This document shows, piece by piece, positions 8,886 to 17,031 of a DNA stretch of 64,000 bases; the stretch's first letter is position 1, and every line of letters begins with the position of its first letter. A program made the translations under genes and the position numbers. The stretch is from Oxalobacter sp. (GTDB lineage: Bacteria > Pseudomonadota > Gammaproteobacteria > Burkholderiales > Burkholderiaceae_D): contig JAHAYL010000035.1 in assembly GCA_018384065.1 (NCBI GenBank), forward strand, positions 1-64,000, in the 5' to 3' direction. Below the pieces are notes generated by a model. The model was not told the origin of the DNA and did no database searches. It saw only the letters and a program-made list of their open reading frames with translations.

Positions 8886-10148
8886 TCAATTACATATTAA
8901 GAAATCACTCCATCTTGTTGTATATTCAGGGGAAACCTTTTCTTTCCTTGGTTGCCAGAGGTGTGTCTGTGCGTTGTTGCTGGCAACGCAGAGGGTGCCG
9001 GAACCGAAGCGTTGGTTGATGGCATCTATGGTGGCGGTGAGGGCTGGGGAGCCTTGCTGGCAGAACAGGTCTGGAGTGATGTCGGTGGCGGGTATCAGTC
9101 CATGCAGGCAGACACCGGCTTTCTTGTAGGCGGCACGGGGACTGGCGATGTCACGCAGTCCAGCGATGGCGGTCTGGGTGATGGTAAGGGTGTCATCGGT
9201 CGGTGCGGGGAATGACTGCCAGACCTGCGGGGCGTGCTGGGGCAGGTCGTCCCGGAAGCGGTCGGTCTGCAGGAAGACCTGGATCAGGTTGGCAAGGCTT
9301 TTTTCTTTCCGCAGTGTCTCACTGACGTGGCTGGCATGGTATGCCACGGCGTTTTCCAGGACATCCAGGCGGCTGACCAGGTGCCCGAAAGACCGGCTGG
9401 ACAGGATCTGCTGCCGGGGTGGGCGCATTTCCACAAGGTCAAGGCAGGGTTCTCCGCGCAGTTCAGCGACCAGCCGGGCGAGGATGACGCCGTAGCGTGA
9501 CCGTATCATGTCCAGGTTGGCGTTTTTCAGCTGCCAGGCGGTGGTGATGCCCTGCCGGGCAAGATGGCGGTCCATCCTGCGTCCGATGCCCCAGATTCCA
9601 CTGACTGGGATGGCGGTCAGCAATGTCTGTTTCTGGCGCTCTGTCAGTCGGTTCCAGGAGAATACGCCTCTTGAGCGGGGATGTTTCTTGGCGATGTGGT
9701 TGGCGAGTTTCGCCAATGTCTTGGTGGGGGCGATGCCGATGCAGACGGGGATGCTGAGCTGCCGCATCATTTCATGGCGGATGGTGAAGGCCTTGTCCCA
9801 GACATCCCTGAAGCCGGTCAGTTCGAGGAAGGATTCATCGATGCTATAGCTTTCCTGGATGGGCGAGAAGTCCGCCAGCAGCCGTTTGACGCGGCTGCTT
9901 ATGTCGGCATAAAGTTTGAAATTGCTTGAAAAAGCAGTGATAACTGAATGATATTTTTGGAGTTTGAACCAAGGTTCACCCATCTTGACACCCATGGCTT
10001 TGACTTCTTGGCTGCGGGAGACGACACAGCCATCGTTGCTGGACAGTACGACTACGGGACGGGTGTTGAGGTCGGGCCTGAAGATGCGTTCGCAGGAAAC
10101 GAAGAAGTTGTCGCAATCCACGAGGGCGATGTCACGCTTGTTTTCCAT
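8886..10148 (-). CDS. umuC: DNA polymerase V catalytic subunit UmuC (Y-family)
   Basis: MENKRDIALVDCDNFFVSCERIFRPDL, YSIDESFLEL; start set at 10148 because the longer ORF (to 10316) runs out of frame over umuD. Confidence 0.95.
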   Translation of the reverse strand: MENKRDIALVDCDNFFVSCERIFRPDLNTRPVVVLSSNDGCVVSRSQEVKAMGVKMGEPWFKLQKYHSVITAFSSNFKLYADISSRVKRLLADFSPIQESYSIDESFLELTGFRDVWDKAFTIRHEMMRQLSIPVCIGIAPTKTLAKLANHIAKKHPRSRGVFSWNRLTERQKQTLLTAIPVSGIWGIGRRMDRHLARQGITTAWQLKNANLDMIRSRYGVILARLVAELRGEPCLDLVEMRPPRQQILSSRSFGHLVSRLDVLENAVAYHASHVSETLRKEKSLANLIQVFLQTDRFRDDLPQHAPQVWQSFPAPTDDTLTITQTAIAGLRDIASPRAAYKKAGVCLHGLIPATDITPDLFCQQGSPALTATIDAINQRFGSGTLCVASNNAQTHLWQPRKEKVSPEYTTRWSDFLICN

Positions 10149-10557
10149 CCCTGTTTTTCCTGAAGAGCCGTTTGATGACGGTGACGGCAACGCCCCATAG
10201 GATGATGTCATGCCCTTCGCGTGGCGTGATGATGGGGAAGCGGCTGTTGGCGGGATGGAGTTCGACGGTGCCTTGGCGGATATGGAGTTGCCTGACGAGG
10301 AATTCGCCATCCACAACAGCCAGGACGATCTGGTTGTGATGGGGTTCGAGGGAACGGTCCACCAACAGGGTGTCGCCTTTGAAGATGCCCAGGTCCTTCA
10401 TCGCCATGCTGCCGACATGGACGGGGAAGGTGCTGTTGGGATGGATCATCAGATGGTCGATGATGTCCTGCAGCAGGCGCGATGGTTCCCCTTGGGGGAG
10501 TGAGAATCCACCGGTCAGGTTTTCGACAGGGGTGGCAGGGCGGTTTCCTGGATCCAT
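10132..10557 (-). CDS. umuD: UmuD-like S24/LexA-fold protein (predicted catalytically inactive)
   Basis: Gap-free alignment with E. coli UmuD from GGF to VDGEF; overlaps umuC start; LexA-like boxes upstream. Confidence 0.9.
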   Translation of the reverse strand: MDPGNRPATPVENLTGGFSLPQGEPSRLLQDIIDHLMIHPNSTFPVHVGSMAMKDLGIFKGDTLLVDRSLEPHHNQIVLAVVDGEFLVRQLHIRQGTVELHPANSRFPIITPREGHDIILWGVAVTVIKRLFRKNRDGKQA

Positions 10558-10573
10558 GATGGGCTGTTGTTAG

Positions 10574-10589
10574 CTGATATGAAATACAG
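10574..10589. promoter_or_regulatory. Candidate LexA (SOS) box CTGATATGAAATACAG
   Basis: CTGT-N8-ACAG consensus with one mismatch, 17 bp upstream of the umuD start. Confidence 0.6.
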
Positions 10590-10597
10590 TTTATGTG

Positions 10598-10613
10598 ATG
10601 GTATTTTATACAG
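10598..10613. promoter_or_regulatory. Second, weaker candidate LexA box ATGGTATTTTATACAG
   Basis: One perfect half-site ACAG at N8 spacing, 24 bp from the first box. Confidence 0.4.
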
Positions 10614-10671
10614 TTATCTGGCTGGGTCAAGGGAATGGTGCAGGCCTGTGCCGGGATGTTGTACTGGTCTG

Positions 10672-11682
10672 TCAGTCTTTTTCCTTGAGGGGGCTGCTTT
10701 GGGGCGGGGTGGTTTTCCGGAGGTCATCGGAGGGCGGCCTGCCGAAGAACCGTTTGTATTCCCGGCTGAACTGCTTGGGGTTTTCATAGCCCACTGACAG
10801 GGCTGCGGTTGTCGCGTATTTTTTCTCGACCAATATCAGCCGCTGGGCTTCATGCAGCCTGAGTTTTTTCTGGAATTGGATGGGGCTTGTCTGGGTGACT
10901 GCCTTGAATTTCCGGTAGAACGTCGATGGCGCCATGTTGACCTGATGGGCAAGGTTTTCGACAAACAGGGGTTCCCTGAAGTGTTCCCGCAGCCAGAGGA
11001 TTGCCCGGGCGATCTGGTTGCTTTGGGTGCCGAGGGTGTTCGCCTGCCTGAGGAATTCTCCCTGCCGTCCCTTAAGGATCCAGTAATGGATTTCCTTGAT
11101 GATGAGCGGTGCCAGGAAAGGGATGTCATCAGGTCTGTCGAACAGGTTGGCAAGGCGGTTGAAGGCTGCCAGGACATTGATGTCAACCTGGCTGACGGAA
11201 ACGTTCCTCAACAGGTCTTCTTGGATGGTCTTTGGGGGGATTTCTGATGCCAGCTGTGCGGTCAGGTGCCGGTCTATCTGCAGGGAGATTGCGAGGAAGG
11301 GTTTTTCCGGGGAGGCTTTTGTCGCGTAGTTGATGCTTGGGACGTCGGTGCTTTGGACGATGCATTCCCCTTCTTGGTAGCGGTATTCGTATTCCCCGAG
11401 GAAGGAGCTCCGCTGTCCTTGGGTGATGATGGAGATGGCGGGTGGGTAAAAGCGGTTTTCCGGCAGGTAGTTCCAGTCCCGACGGTAAATGAAGACTCCG
11501 TTGATGGCGGTTGTCCAGTCTCCTGACTGTGGGGCATAAGGGAGAATTTTCTGCGTGATGGACTGGTTCAGGGCAGCAATGCCTTCACGCATTGAACCAT
11601 CGCCTTTCAAGGGGAAAACCTGTTTTTTCAGTTCTTTTTTCACAAATGGCTTTTTATCAGATTTTCTGGCAGTGGATTTCAA
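10672..11682 (-). CDS. AraC-family transcriptional regulator (AraC-type N-terminal domain + HTH)
   Basis: NLAHQVNMAPSTFYRKFKAVTQTSPIQFQKKLRLHEAQRL...GYENPKQFSREYKRFFGRPPSDD. Confidence 0.9.
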   Translation of the reverse strand: MKSTARKSDKKPFVKKELKKQVFPLKGDGSMREGIAALNQSITQKILPYAPQSGDWTTAINGVFIYRRDWNYLPENRFYPPAISIITQGQRSSFLGEYEYRYQEGECIVQSTDVPSINYATKASPEKPFLAISLQIDRHLTAQLASEIPPKTIQEDLLRNVSVSQVDINVLAAFNRLANLFDRPDDIPFLAPLIIKEIHYWILKGRQGEFLRQANTLGTQSNQIARAILWLREHFREPLFVENLAHQVNMAPSTFYRKFKAVTQTSPIQFQKKLRLHEAQRLILVEKKYATTAALSVGYENPKQFSREYKRFFGRPPSDDLRKTTPPQSSPLKEKD

Positions 11683-11809
11683 GTTGAGAAGATTGTGTAC
11701 CTAATCGGTAAAATCAGGTGTCCAATTCCCATATGATGGAACATATAGTTGCCGGGTGCTGCCGCCAGCGGTGTGATGGCTGGTCCAGTGTTTTTCCTTC
11801 GTTTCCATC

Positions 11810-13855
11810 ATGCAGAACTGGTTTACCCGGGAAAGTGTTGTTTTTTCCCTTAAGAGTTTCATTGCCGCCATGCTGGCGCTTTATCTGGCACTGAAGCTGG
11901 GTCTGCCACGTCCGTTCTGGTCAATTGTCACTGCTTATGTTGTGTCCCAGCCTTTTGCCGGCGCAACAAGGTCCAAGGCACTTTACCGGATTGCCGGTAC
12001 GGTGACCGGTGCCATTATGACAGCCTGTTTCATTCCGCCTATTGTGGGGGATCCTTTCTTGGTTGCCTTGTTTTTCAGTGTATGGCTGGGAGGATGCCTT
12101 TATTTCTCCATGCTGGACAGGACCCCACGGGCTTATGCGGTTATCTTGGCGGGGTACTCGGTGCCGATCATCGCGCTGCCCACCATGGCTGAAATAGCCA
12201 ATTTTGGGGCGGCAACTTTGTTTGATGCGGCACTTGCGCGGGCGGAGGAAATCATTGTCGGGTCTGCCTGCTGCTGTCTGGTGCATTCTGTTTTCCTGCC
12301 AAGGGGCATTGACCAGACAATCCTGGACAGGCTGGATAATGCAATGGTCCGCGTCAAGCAGCTTGTTGCCGGTATCCTGTCTGGGGAGCGCGGGGAAAGG
12401 GCGAAGATGGACAGGCTGCAGTCGCTTTCCCAGACCATCACGGAAATGCGGCTGCTTTCATCGCATCTTCCGTTTGATACGTCGAACCTGAGCTGGCTGA
12501 CCTGGCTGGTCCAGGAGATGCAGAACCGTTTCTCTGCTTTGGTTCCAATCCTGGCGACGGTTGAAGACAGGCTGATCTGGTTCCAGTCTTCTCCTGAACG
12601 GAACCTCTCCCCAGGCTGGGGGAGAACGCTTTCTTTCCTGGAATCCTGGATACAGGCGGGCAGTAAGAAGCATCCTTCTGCCGCTATCCGGCTCCGTCAT
12701 GAGATTGACCGGGCCGCTCCCCATGAGGGAGCGGTTCTGTCTGAACAGGAAAAGATGCAGTTCAATTTTGCAATGGAGCTGCATCATCTTGTCAATGAGT
12801 GCGAGCGCTGCTTTGCCTTGAGGAACCGGATCGAGGAGGCTCGGAAGGGGAATGTCCCGGATATGAAGCACCGCCCCATTAAAAAGACGGCGGTTTCCCT
12901 GTTCACCGATAAGCGGATTGCGTTGATTTCAGCCATCGCCGCCGCGATGGCTCAGGCGCTTTCCTGTCTGATGTGGTTCTATTCCGGCTGGCCGACAGGT
13001 GTCTGCGCCCCTGTGATGGCAGGTATCTACTGTATGTTCTTTGCCACGATGGATAACCCTATCCCGGTCCTGAAGATGCAATGCCTTTATATCGGACTGT
13101 CAACGGTGACTGGGGGGATGTACCTGCTCTGGCTGCTGCCGTCTTCGCACAGTTTTGAAATGATGATGATGTTTTTCGCACCGTTCCTGTTGGTACTCAG
13201 CGCATTGACTGCCAATCCAGCGACGTCTGTGCGGGCAACGCCGTTCATGATGCTGACCATCTGTTCGATGACCATGTTTGATATGGGGACATCCGATATG
13301 ATGACGTTCATGAATACGGAAATCAGCCAGACTTTGGGTGTGGGCCTGTCGGTGGTTTCCATGTACCTGTTCAGGACCCTGAATCTTTCAACTGTCAGCC
13401 GGTCCCTTGCCAATATGATGTGGAAGGATCTGGTTGCGTTGGGCAGGACCACGAAGACGCCTTCTGTGATTGCGATTTCCATCAAGATGATTGATGGCAT
13501 CAGTCTTCTGACTCCCCGGCTGGCTCAGCTGGAGAAGCAGAAAGCGGTGCAGCAGGCAGACAATCCGTTGTCTGTCAGGCATATCCTGGCAGACCTGTGT
13601 GTCGGGTTGAATATGGCACGGCTTTTACGTTTGGAAAAACGTCTGCTGCGCTGCCAGGTCCCAATCCGTTCCCTGCTGGCGGTGCTTTCAGATTATTTTG
13701 TCCTGCGCCAGAAGGACGGGGAGGCTTCCCTGACGGCTCTTAAGGATCAGCTGGATAGCCTGATCAATGAGACAGCGGCTTTGCCTGAAGAGGGGCTTAA
13801 ACGGCAGGCGGTTGCCATCCTGTCCGGTATCCGCCATGACTTGCTGTATAGGTAA
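11810..13855 (+). CDS. FUSC-family membrane protein (fusaric-acid-resistance/AaeB-like efflux)
   Basis: 681 aa, two hydrophobic blocks, LALYLALKLGLPRPFWSIVTAYVVSQPFAGATRSKALYRIAGT typical of FUSC/AaeB. Confidence 0.9.
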   Translation: MQNWFTRESVVFSLKSFIAAMLALYLALKLGLPRPFWSIVTAYVVSQPFAGATRSKALYRIAGTVTGAIMTACFIPPIVGDPFLVALFFSVWLGGCLYFSMLDRTPRAYAVILAGYSVPIIALPTMAEIANFGAATLFDAALARAEEIIVGSACCCLVHSVFLPRGIDQTILDRLDNAMVRVKQLVAGILSGERGERAKMDRLQSLSQTITEMRLLSSHLPFDTSNLSWLTWLVQEMQNRFSALVPILATVEDRLIWFQSSPERNLSPGWGRTLSFLESWIQAGSKKHPSAAIRLRHEIDRAAPHEGAVLSEQEKMQFNFAMELHHLVNECERCFALRNRIEEARKGNVPDMKHRPIKKTAVSLFTDKRIALISAIAAAMAQALSCLMWFYSGWPTGVCAPVMAGIYCMFFATMDNPIPVLKMQCLYIGLSTVTGGMYLLWLLPSSHSFEMMMMFFAPFLLVLSALTANPATSVRATPFMMLTICSMTMFDMGTSDMMTFMNTEISQTLGVGLSVVSMYLFRTLNLSTVSRSLANMMWKDLVALGRTTKTPSVIAISIKMIDGISLLTPRLAQLEKQKAVQQADNPLSVRHILADLCVGLNMARLLRLEKRLLRCQVPIRSLLAVLSDYFVLRQKDGEASLTALKDQLDSLINETAALPEEGLKRQAVAILSGIRHDLLYR

Positions 13856-14018
13856 GTCTACATATAAAGCAGGTTTTCTGTTGCAAAGCGTTTTGGGTAC
13901 CTGATAGAGAGAATCAGGTGATTGCATTTCCAGAGAAAAAGGCATACATTAATGTATGTATGTTTTTTCTTTCTTCTTTTTGAAAACTTTCTTTTTTATT
14001 GATAAAGGACAATACACG

Positions 14019-14231
14019 ATGAGTCTCGAACTGAAAAAAACCGTTGCTGCCGCAGTAGTCGGTCTGGGTTTCTTGGGTCTGGCTTTGCCTTCTTATGCTG
14101 AAAAGGCTGCTCCTGCCGCTGAAAAGGCTGCTCCTGCCGTTGAAAAGGCTGCTCCTGCCGCTGAAAAGGCTGCTCCTGCTGCCGAAAAGGCTGCTCCTGC
14201 CGTTGAAAAGGCTGCTCCTGCTGTAAAGTAA
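14019..14231 (+). CDS. Small exported repeat protein, six EKAAPA(A/V) heptads after a signal peptide
   Basis: MSLELKKTVAAAVVGLGFLGLALPSYA + (EKAAPAX)6; RBS-like aaagga upstream. Confidence 0.75.
   Translation: MSLELKKTVAAAVVGLGFLGLALPSYAEKAAPAAEKAAPAVEKAAPAAEKAAPAAEKAAPAVEKAAPAVK
14100..14225 (+). repeat. 21-bp tandem repeat, six copies (gaaaaggctgctcctgccgyt)
   Basis: Counted directly: 14100, 14121, 14142, 14163, 14184, 14205. Confidence 0.95.
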
Positions 14232-14250
14232 AGAAGGATTGAGCATCGCA

Positions 14251-14285
14251 GGCAGAAGGAACTCCCTTCTGCCTCTGTTTTTTTT
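14251..14285 (+). terminator. Rho-independent terminator
   Basis: ggcagaagg-aactc-ccttctgcc stem followed by T run. Confidence 0.85.
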
Positions 14286-14309
14286 ATATTGACTCATCAA
14301 GGAGCCTGT

Positions 14310-14510
14310 ATGTCCCAGCAGTCTGAATCGGTGGAAGCCTTGGTCTGGCAGGCGGCATCAGGGGATGCCGGTGCGCAGTATGCGCTTGGGGTTGCACTGC
14401 TCAATGGGGAAGGGGTTGATGCAAACCCGGAGAAGGGTATCGAATGGCTGAAAACGGCGGCATCAGCCGGTCATGCTGGCGCTGTTGAGAAGCTGAAGCT
14501 GCTGGGGTGA
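14310..14510 (+). CDS. Small Sel1-repeat protein
   Basis: AQYALGVALLNGEGVDANPEKGIEWLKTAASAGHAGAVEKL is one Sel1 repeat. Confidence 0.8.
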   Translation: MSQQSESVEALVWQAASGDAGAQYALGVALLNGEGVDANPEKGIEWLKTAASAGHAGAVEKLKLLG

Positions 14511-14519
14511 TTGCCCGCA

Positions 14520-14960
14520 TCAGGCCTGGATGTTGCCTTTGGCATCTGATGGTTTGCACAATGCCATGATGAACTCAATCAGGGCGATGATGCTGGGGAT
14601 GCCTGTCCAGCAGAACAGGAGGTACAGGATGCCTTTCCCAATCCTGCCAGCATAGAATTTATGGATGCCCAGCCCCCCAAGAAAGAAAGCCAGCACGCAG
14701 TAGATGACTTTGTTCACAACATGGGGGCCTATGTAGGTGGTCTGTCTGTACGAGGTACCTTGGTAGCCGTCCTGAGGGTTCTGCCTGCCCGTTGAGGGAT
14801 TGTTTTTTTTCGATACGATGGTCTGCTGCCCATTGGTGTAGATTTCAACCTCATCGCCGACAGACGGCACGAAGCTGAATGCTGTCAGGGGCAATGTCTC
14901 GAATGTGCCGTCATCCTTGCCGATATAGACGGTACCGCCTTGGATCTGGATCACTTTCAT
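14520..14960 (-). CDS. TM2-domain membrane protein
   Basis: AFFLGGLGIHKFYAGRIGKGILYLLFCWTGIPSIIALIEFIMAL. Confidence 0.85.
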   Translation of the reverse strand: MKVIQIQGGTVYIGKDDGTFETLPLTAFSFVPSVGDEVEIYTNGQQTIVSKKNNPSTGRQNPQDGYQGTSYRQTTYIGPHVVNKVIYCVLAFFLGGLGIHKFYAGRIGKGILYLLFCWTGIPSIIALIEFIMALCKPSDAKGNIQA

Positions 14961-14993
14961 TGCCTGCGCTCCTGGATTCCCCGGTTTTTCCTG

Positions 14994-16238
14994 TCATTCC
15001 TGCCCAGGCCGTTTGGAAAGCTGGGTCATGCCATCGACTGTTGTTGTGCCGCCGACTTCGGCAAGTCCGAATACGGAAGCCATACCGGATATCCTGGCAT
15101 GGTCACGGACACGGGCATTGTCATAGACCAGTGCGTTTCCGGAGATTTCTGCGTAGTCGGAAACCAATGCCTTGCCACCGACCCGTGCCCGTCCCCAGAC
15201 TTTGGCCTCATCGGCTATCCAGGCTTCACTCAGTACCGCCAGGTTGGATTCGTTCTCGACCCAGCCACCCAGGTCGCCATCCCTGACATGATGCAATGGG
15301 TTGTCCATGGTGGCCTGGATGCGGTAAAGCGTTGCCTTGCTGCTTCCTGAACCGGCTTCGATGGTCTGGTCTTTCAGCAGCCGGAAGCGGCTGCCATCCC
15401 GGACGGATTGACCGTCAATCAGGGTGAAGCCACTGATTTTGGCTGAACCACAGACAACGGCCTTATCGGTCACGACTGCAGAACCGCTGACCTGGGCATT
15501 GCCAGAAATACGGGCGGAACCGGAAATAAGTGCGTTTTCAGAGACATGGGCCTGCCCATAGACCAAGGCATCATCAGCAACCCAGGCGCTGCCGTTCATC
15601 GCGAGGTTTTCAAGGTTTTGGATGTAACCGCCTTTATCGCCAGCGGTGACGCCATGGAAGGGGTTGTCAATCAGCGCCTGCACACGGTAAAGGGTTGCGC
15701 CGTCTATTTCGATGAAGTCGTCTTCAAGCAGGGTATAGCGTGCACTGTCGATGACGGTGTCTCCGCCGATGAAATCGTAACTGGACAGTTCGGCAATCCC
15801 GGCAATGCGGGCACTGCCGCCCAGCATCGCGTAATCGGCGATTGTGGCATCGCCGGCGACTTCTGCATTGGCAAAGATCCGGGCATGGCCGCGGACAACT
15901 GCCCGGTCATGGACCAGGGCGTGGCCGAACACCTCTGCATGGCCTGTCACCAGCGCATCGCCGGTGACGATGGCGTTTCCATAGACCAATGCGTATTCAT
16001 CGACCCAGCCGTTGCCGAGCTGCGGGAGGTTGTCTGGGGATTCAATCCATCCGCCAAGGTCGCCTTTATGGATCTGATGCTGGGGCATGTCCACGGTCGC
16101 CTGGATACGGTACAGCTTTCTGCCAAACCGTTCGATGGTGTCATGCATCACCAGTTCATAGCGGGTTTCCATGGATAGGCTTTCGTTCGGAAGATTTTCA
16201 GGATGACCATTCTGATTGATGGTACGGGGATGTGTCAA
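14994..16238 (-). CDS. YdcK-like left-handed beta-helix (hexapeptide-repeat) protein, three internal modules
   Basis: Repeated ALVYGNAxVxGxAxVxGxA strings and three copies of LYRIQAxxDxPxHxxxxGDxGGW/Y. Confidence 0.8.
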   Translation of the reverse strand: MTHPRTINQNGHPENLPNESLSMETRYELVMHDTIERFGRKLYRIQATVDMPQHQIHKGDLGGWIESPDNLPQLGNGWVDEYALVYGNAIVTGDALVTGHAEVFGHALVHDRAVVRGHARIFANAEVAGDATIADYAMLGGSARIAGIAELSSYDFIGGDTVIDSARYTLLEDDFIEIDGATLYRVQALIDNPFHGVTAGDKGGYIQNLENLAMNGSAWVADDALVYGQAHVSENALISGSARISGNAQVSGSAVVTDKAVVCGSAKISGFTLIDGQSVRDGSRFRLLKDQTIEAGSGSSKATLYRIQATMDNPLHHVRDGDLGGWVENESNLAVLSEAWIADEAKVWGRARVGGKALVSDYAEISGNALVYDNARVRDHARISGMASVFGLAEVGGTTTVDGMTQLSKRPGQE

Positions 16239-16277
16239 TGAATCTGCCGGTGATACCTGTTGAGGGGGAAGGCTTTT

Positions 16278-16583
16278 TCAGGGCAGGAATCTTGGCATGC
16301 ATTGCCCGCAGATGCAGGCATAGGCATGGGGACCGGTAGAGGTGATGCCCAGTCTGGAGAACCATCTGGCGGCTTCTGTTTCAGATGGGACATAGCCTGC
16401 GGCGAAAACTTTGCCATCGATGCAGATGGTTGGACAGGAGAAGATGCCCGCCTGAACCAAGGTCTGGTTGTCTGAGATGCCTTCAACCGTGATACTGGTG
16501 GTGATGCGTCCCGCCGCTTTGCTGACTGCGGACAGGATGGCTTTCAGACGGGCGGTGTCACGGTCAAAGATCTGGATATGCAT
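16278..16583 (-). CDS. Thioredoxin-like fold protein lacking the N-terminal CxxC, with C-terminal CICGQC
   Basis: MHIQIFDRD...GIFSCPTICIDGKVFAAGYVPSETEAARWF resembles thioredoxin_3 proteins. Confidence 0.65.
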   Translation of the reverse strand: MHIQIFDRDTARLKAILSAVSKAAGRITTSITVEGISDNQTLVQAGIFSCPTICIDGKVFAAGYVPSETEAARWFSRLGITSTGPHAYACICGQCMPRFLP

Positions 16584-16619
16584 GGGATGGAAAATTGCCA
16601 GTTTGGGAAGAAAAAGGCG

Positions 16620-16982
16620 TTAAAGGTTCTTTCCTTCAAGGTAATACCTGCCACACCAGCAGCACCGCCTGCCAGAACCGCAGCAGCAGCGGGGGACATT
16701 CAGGACATCGACATCCAGCTTCAGCCATTCTGTCAGTTCGCGGCGGTCGGGGTAGCGTTTTGCCAGGACGGGGTTCCCGTCTATGATGGTCAATGGCAGG
16801 TTGTCTGTCAGGGCGGCTTTTTTCAGTAGTGTTGGTTTGTCGGCAAACAGCAGGGCTGCCTGCTCTGGTGTCAGGCGTTCAACGGTGATGCCATCTGCCA
16901 TCAATGCCCGGCAGACTGCTTCCGGCATTTTTTCAGAAGTTTCGGTTTTTGCCGGAATTTCAACAATCTGCAGGGTGGTCAT
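16620..16982 (-). CDS. ArsD-like protein without N-terminal Cys pair, with Cys-rich C-terminus
   Basis: LPLTIIDGNPVLAKRYPDRRELTEWL matches the ArsD core; C-terminus PRCCCGSGRRCCWCGRYY. Confidence 0.65.
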   Translation of the reverse strand: MTTLQIVEIPAKTETSEKMPEAVCRALMADGITVERLTPEQAALLFADKPTLLKKAALTDNLPLTIIDGNPVLAKRYPDRRELTEWLKLDVDVLNVPRCCCGSGRRCCWCGRYYLEGKNL

Positions 16983-17031
16983 GCCTCGTCCTTGTCAAGC
17001 TTCGAATCTGCCAACCGCAGGTGCTCGGCGG

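Noticed and set aside
10149-10316. 56-aa N-terminal extension of umuC in the ORF track
   Set aside because: Overlaps umuD out of frame; homology begins at MENKRDIALVDCDNFF (10148).
14100-14225. Regular repeats considered as a CRISPR-like array
   Set aside because: Contiguous 21-bp coding tandem repeats with no spacers.
13914-14300. Minus-strand ORF with RSSLF(N/S/G)G repeats
   Set aside because: Antisense translation of the 21-bp tandem repeat; no start context or family support.
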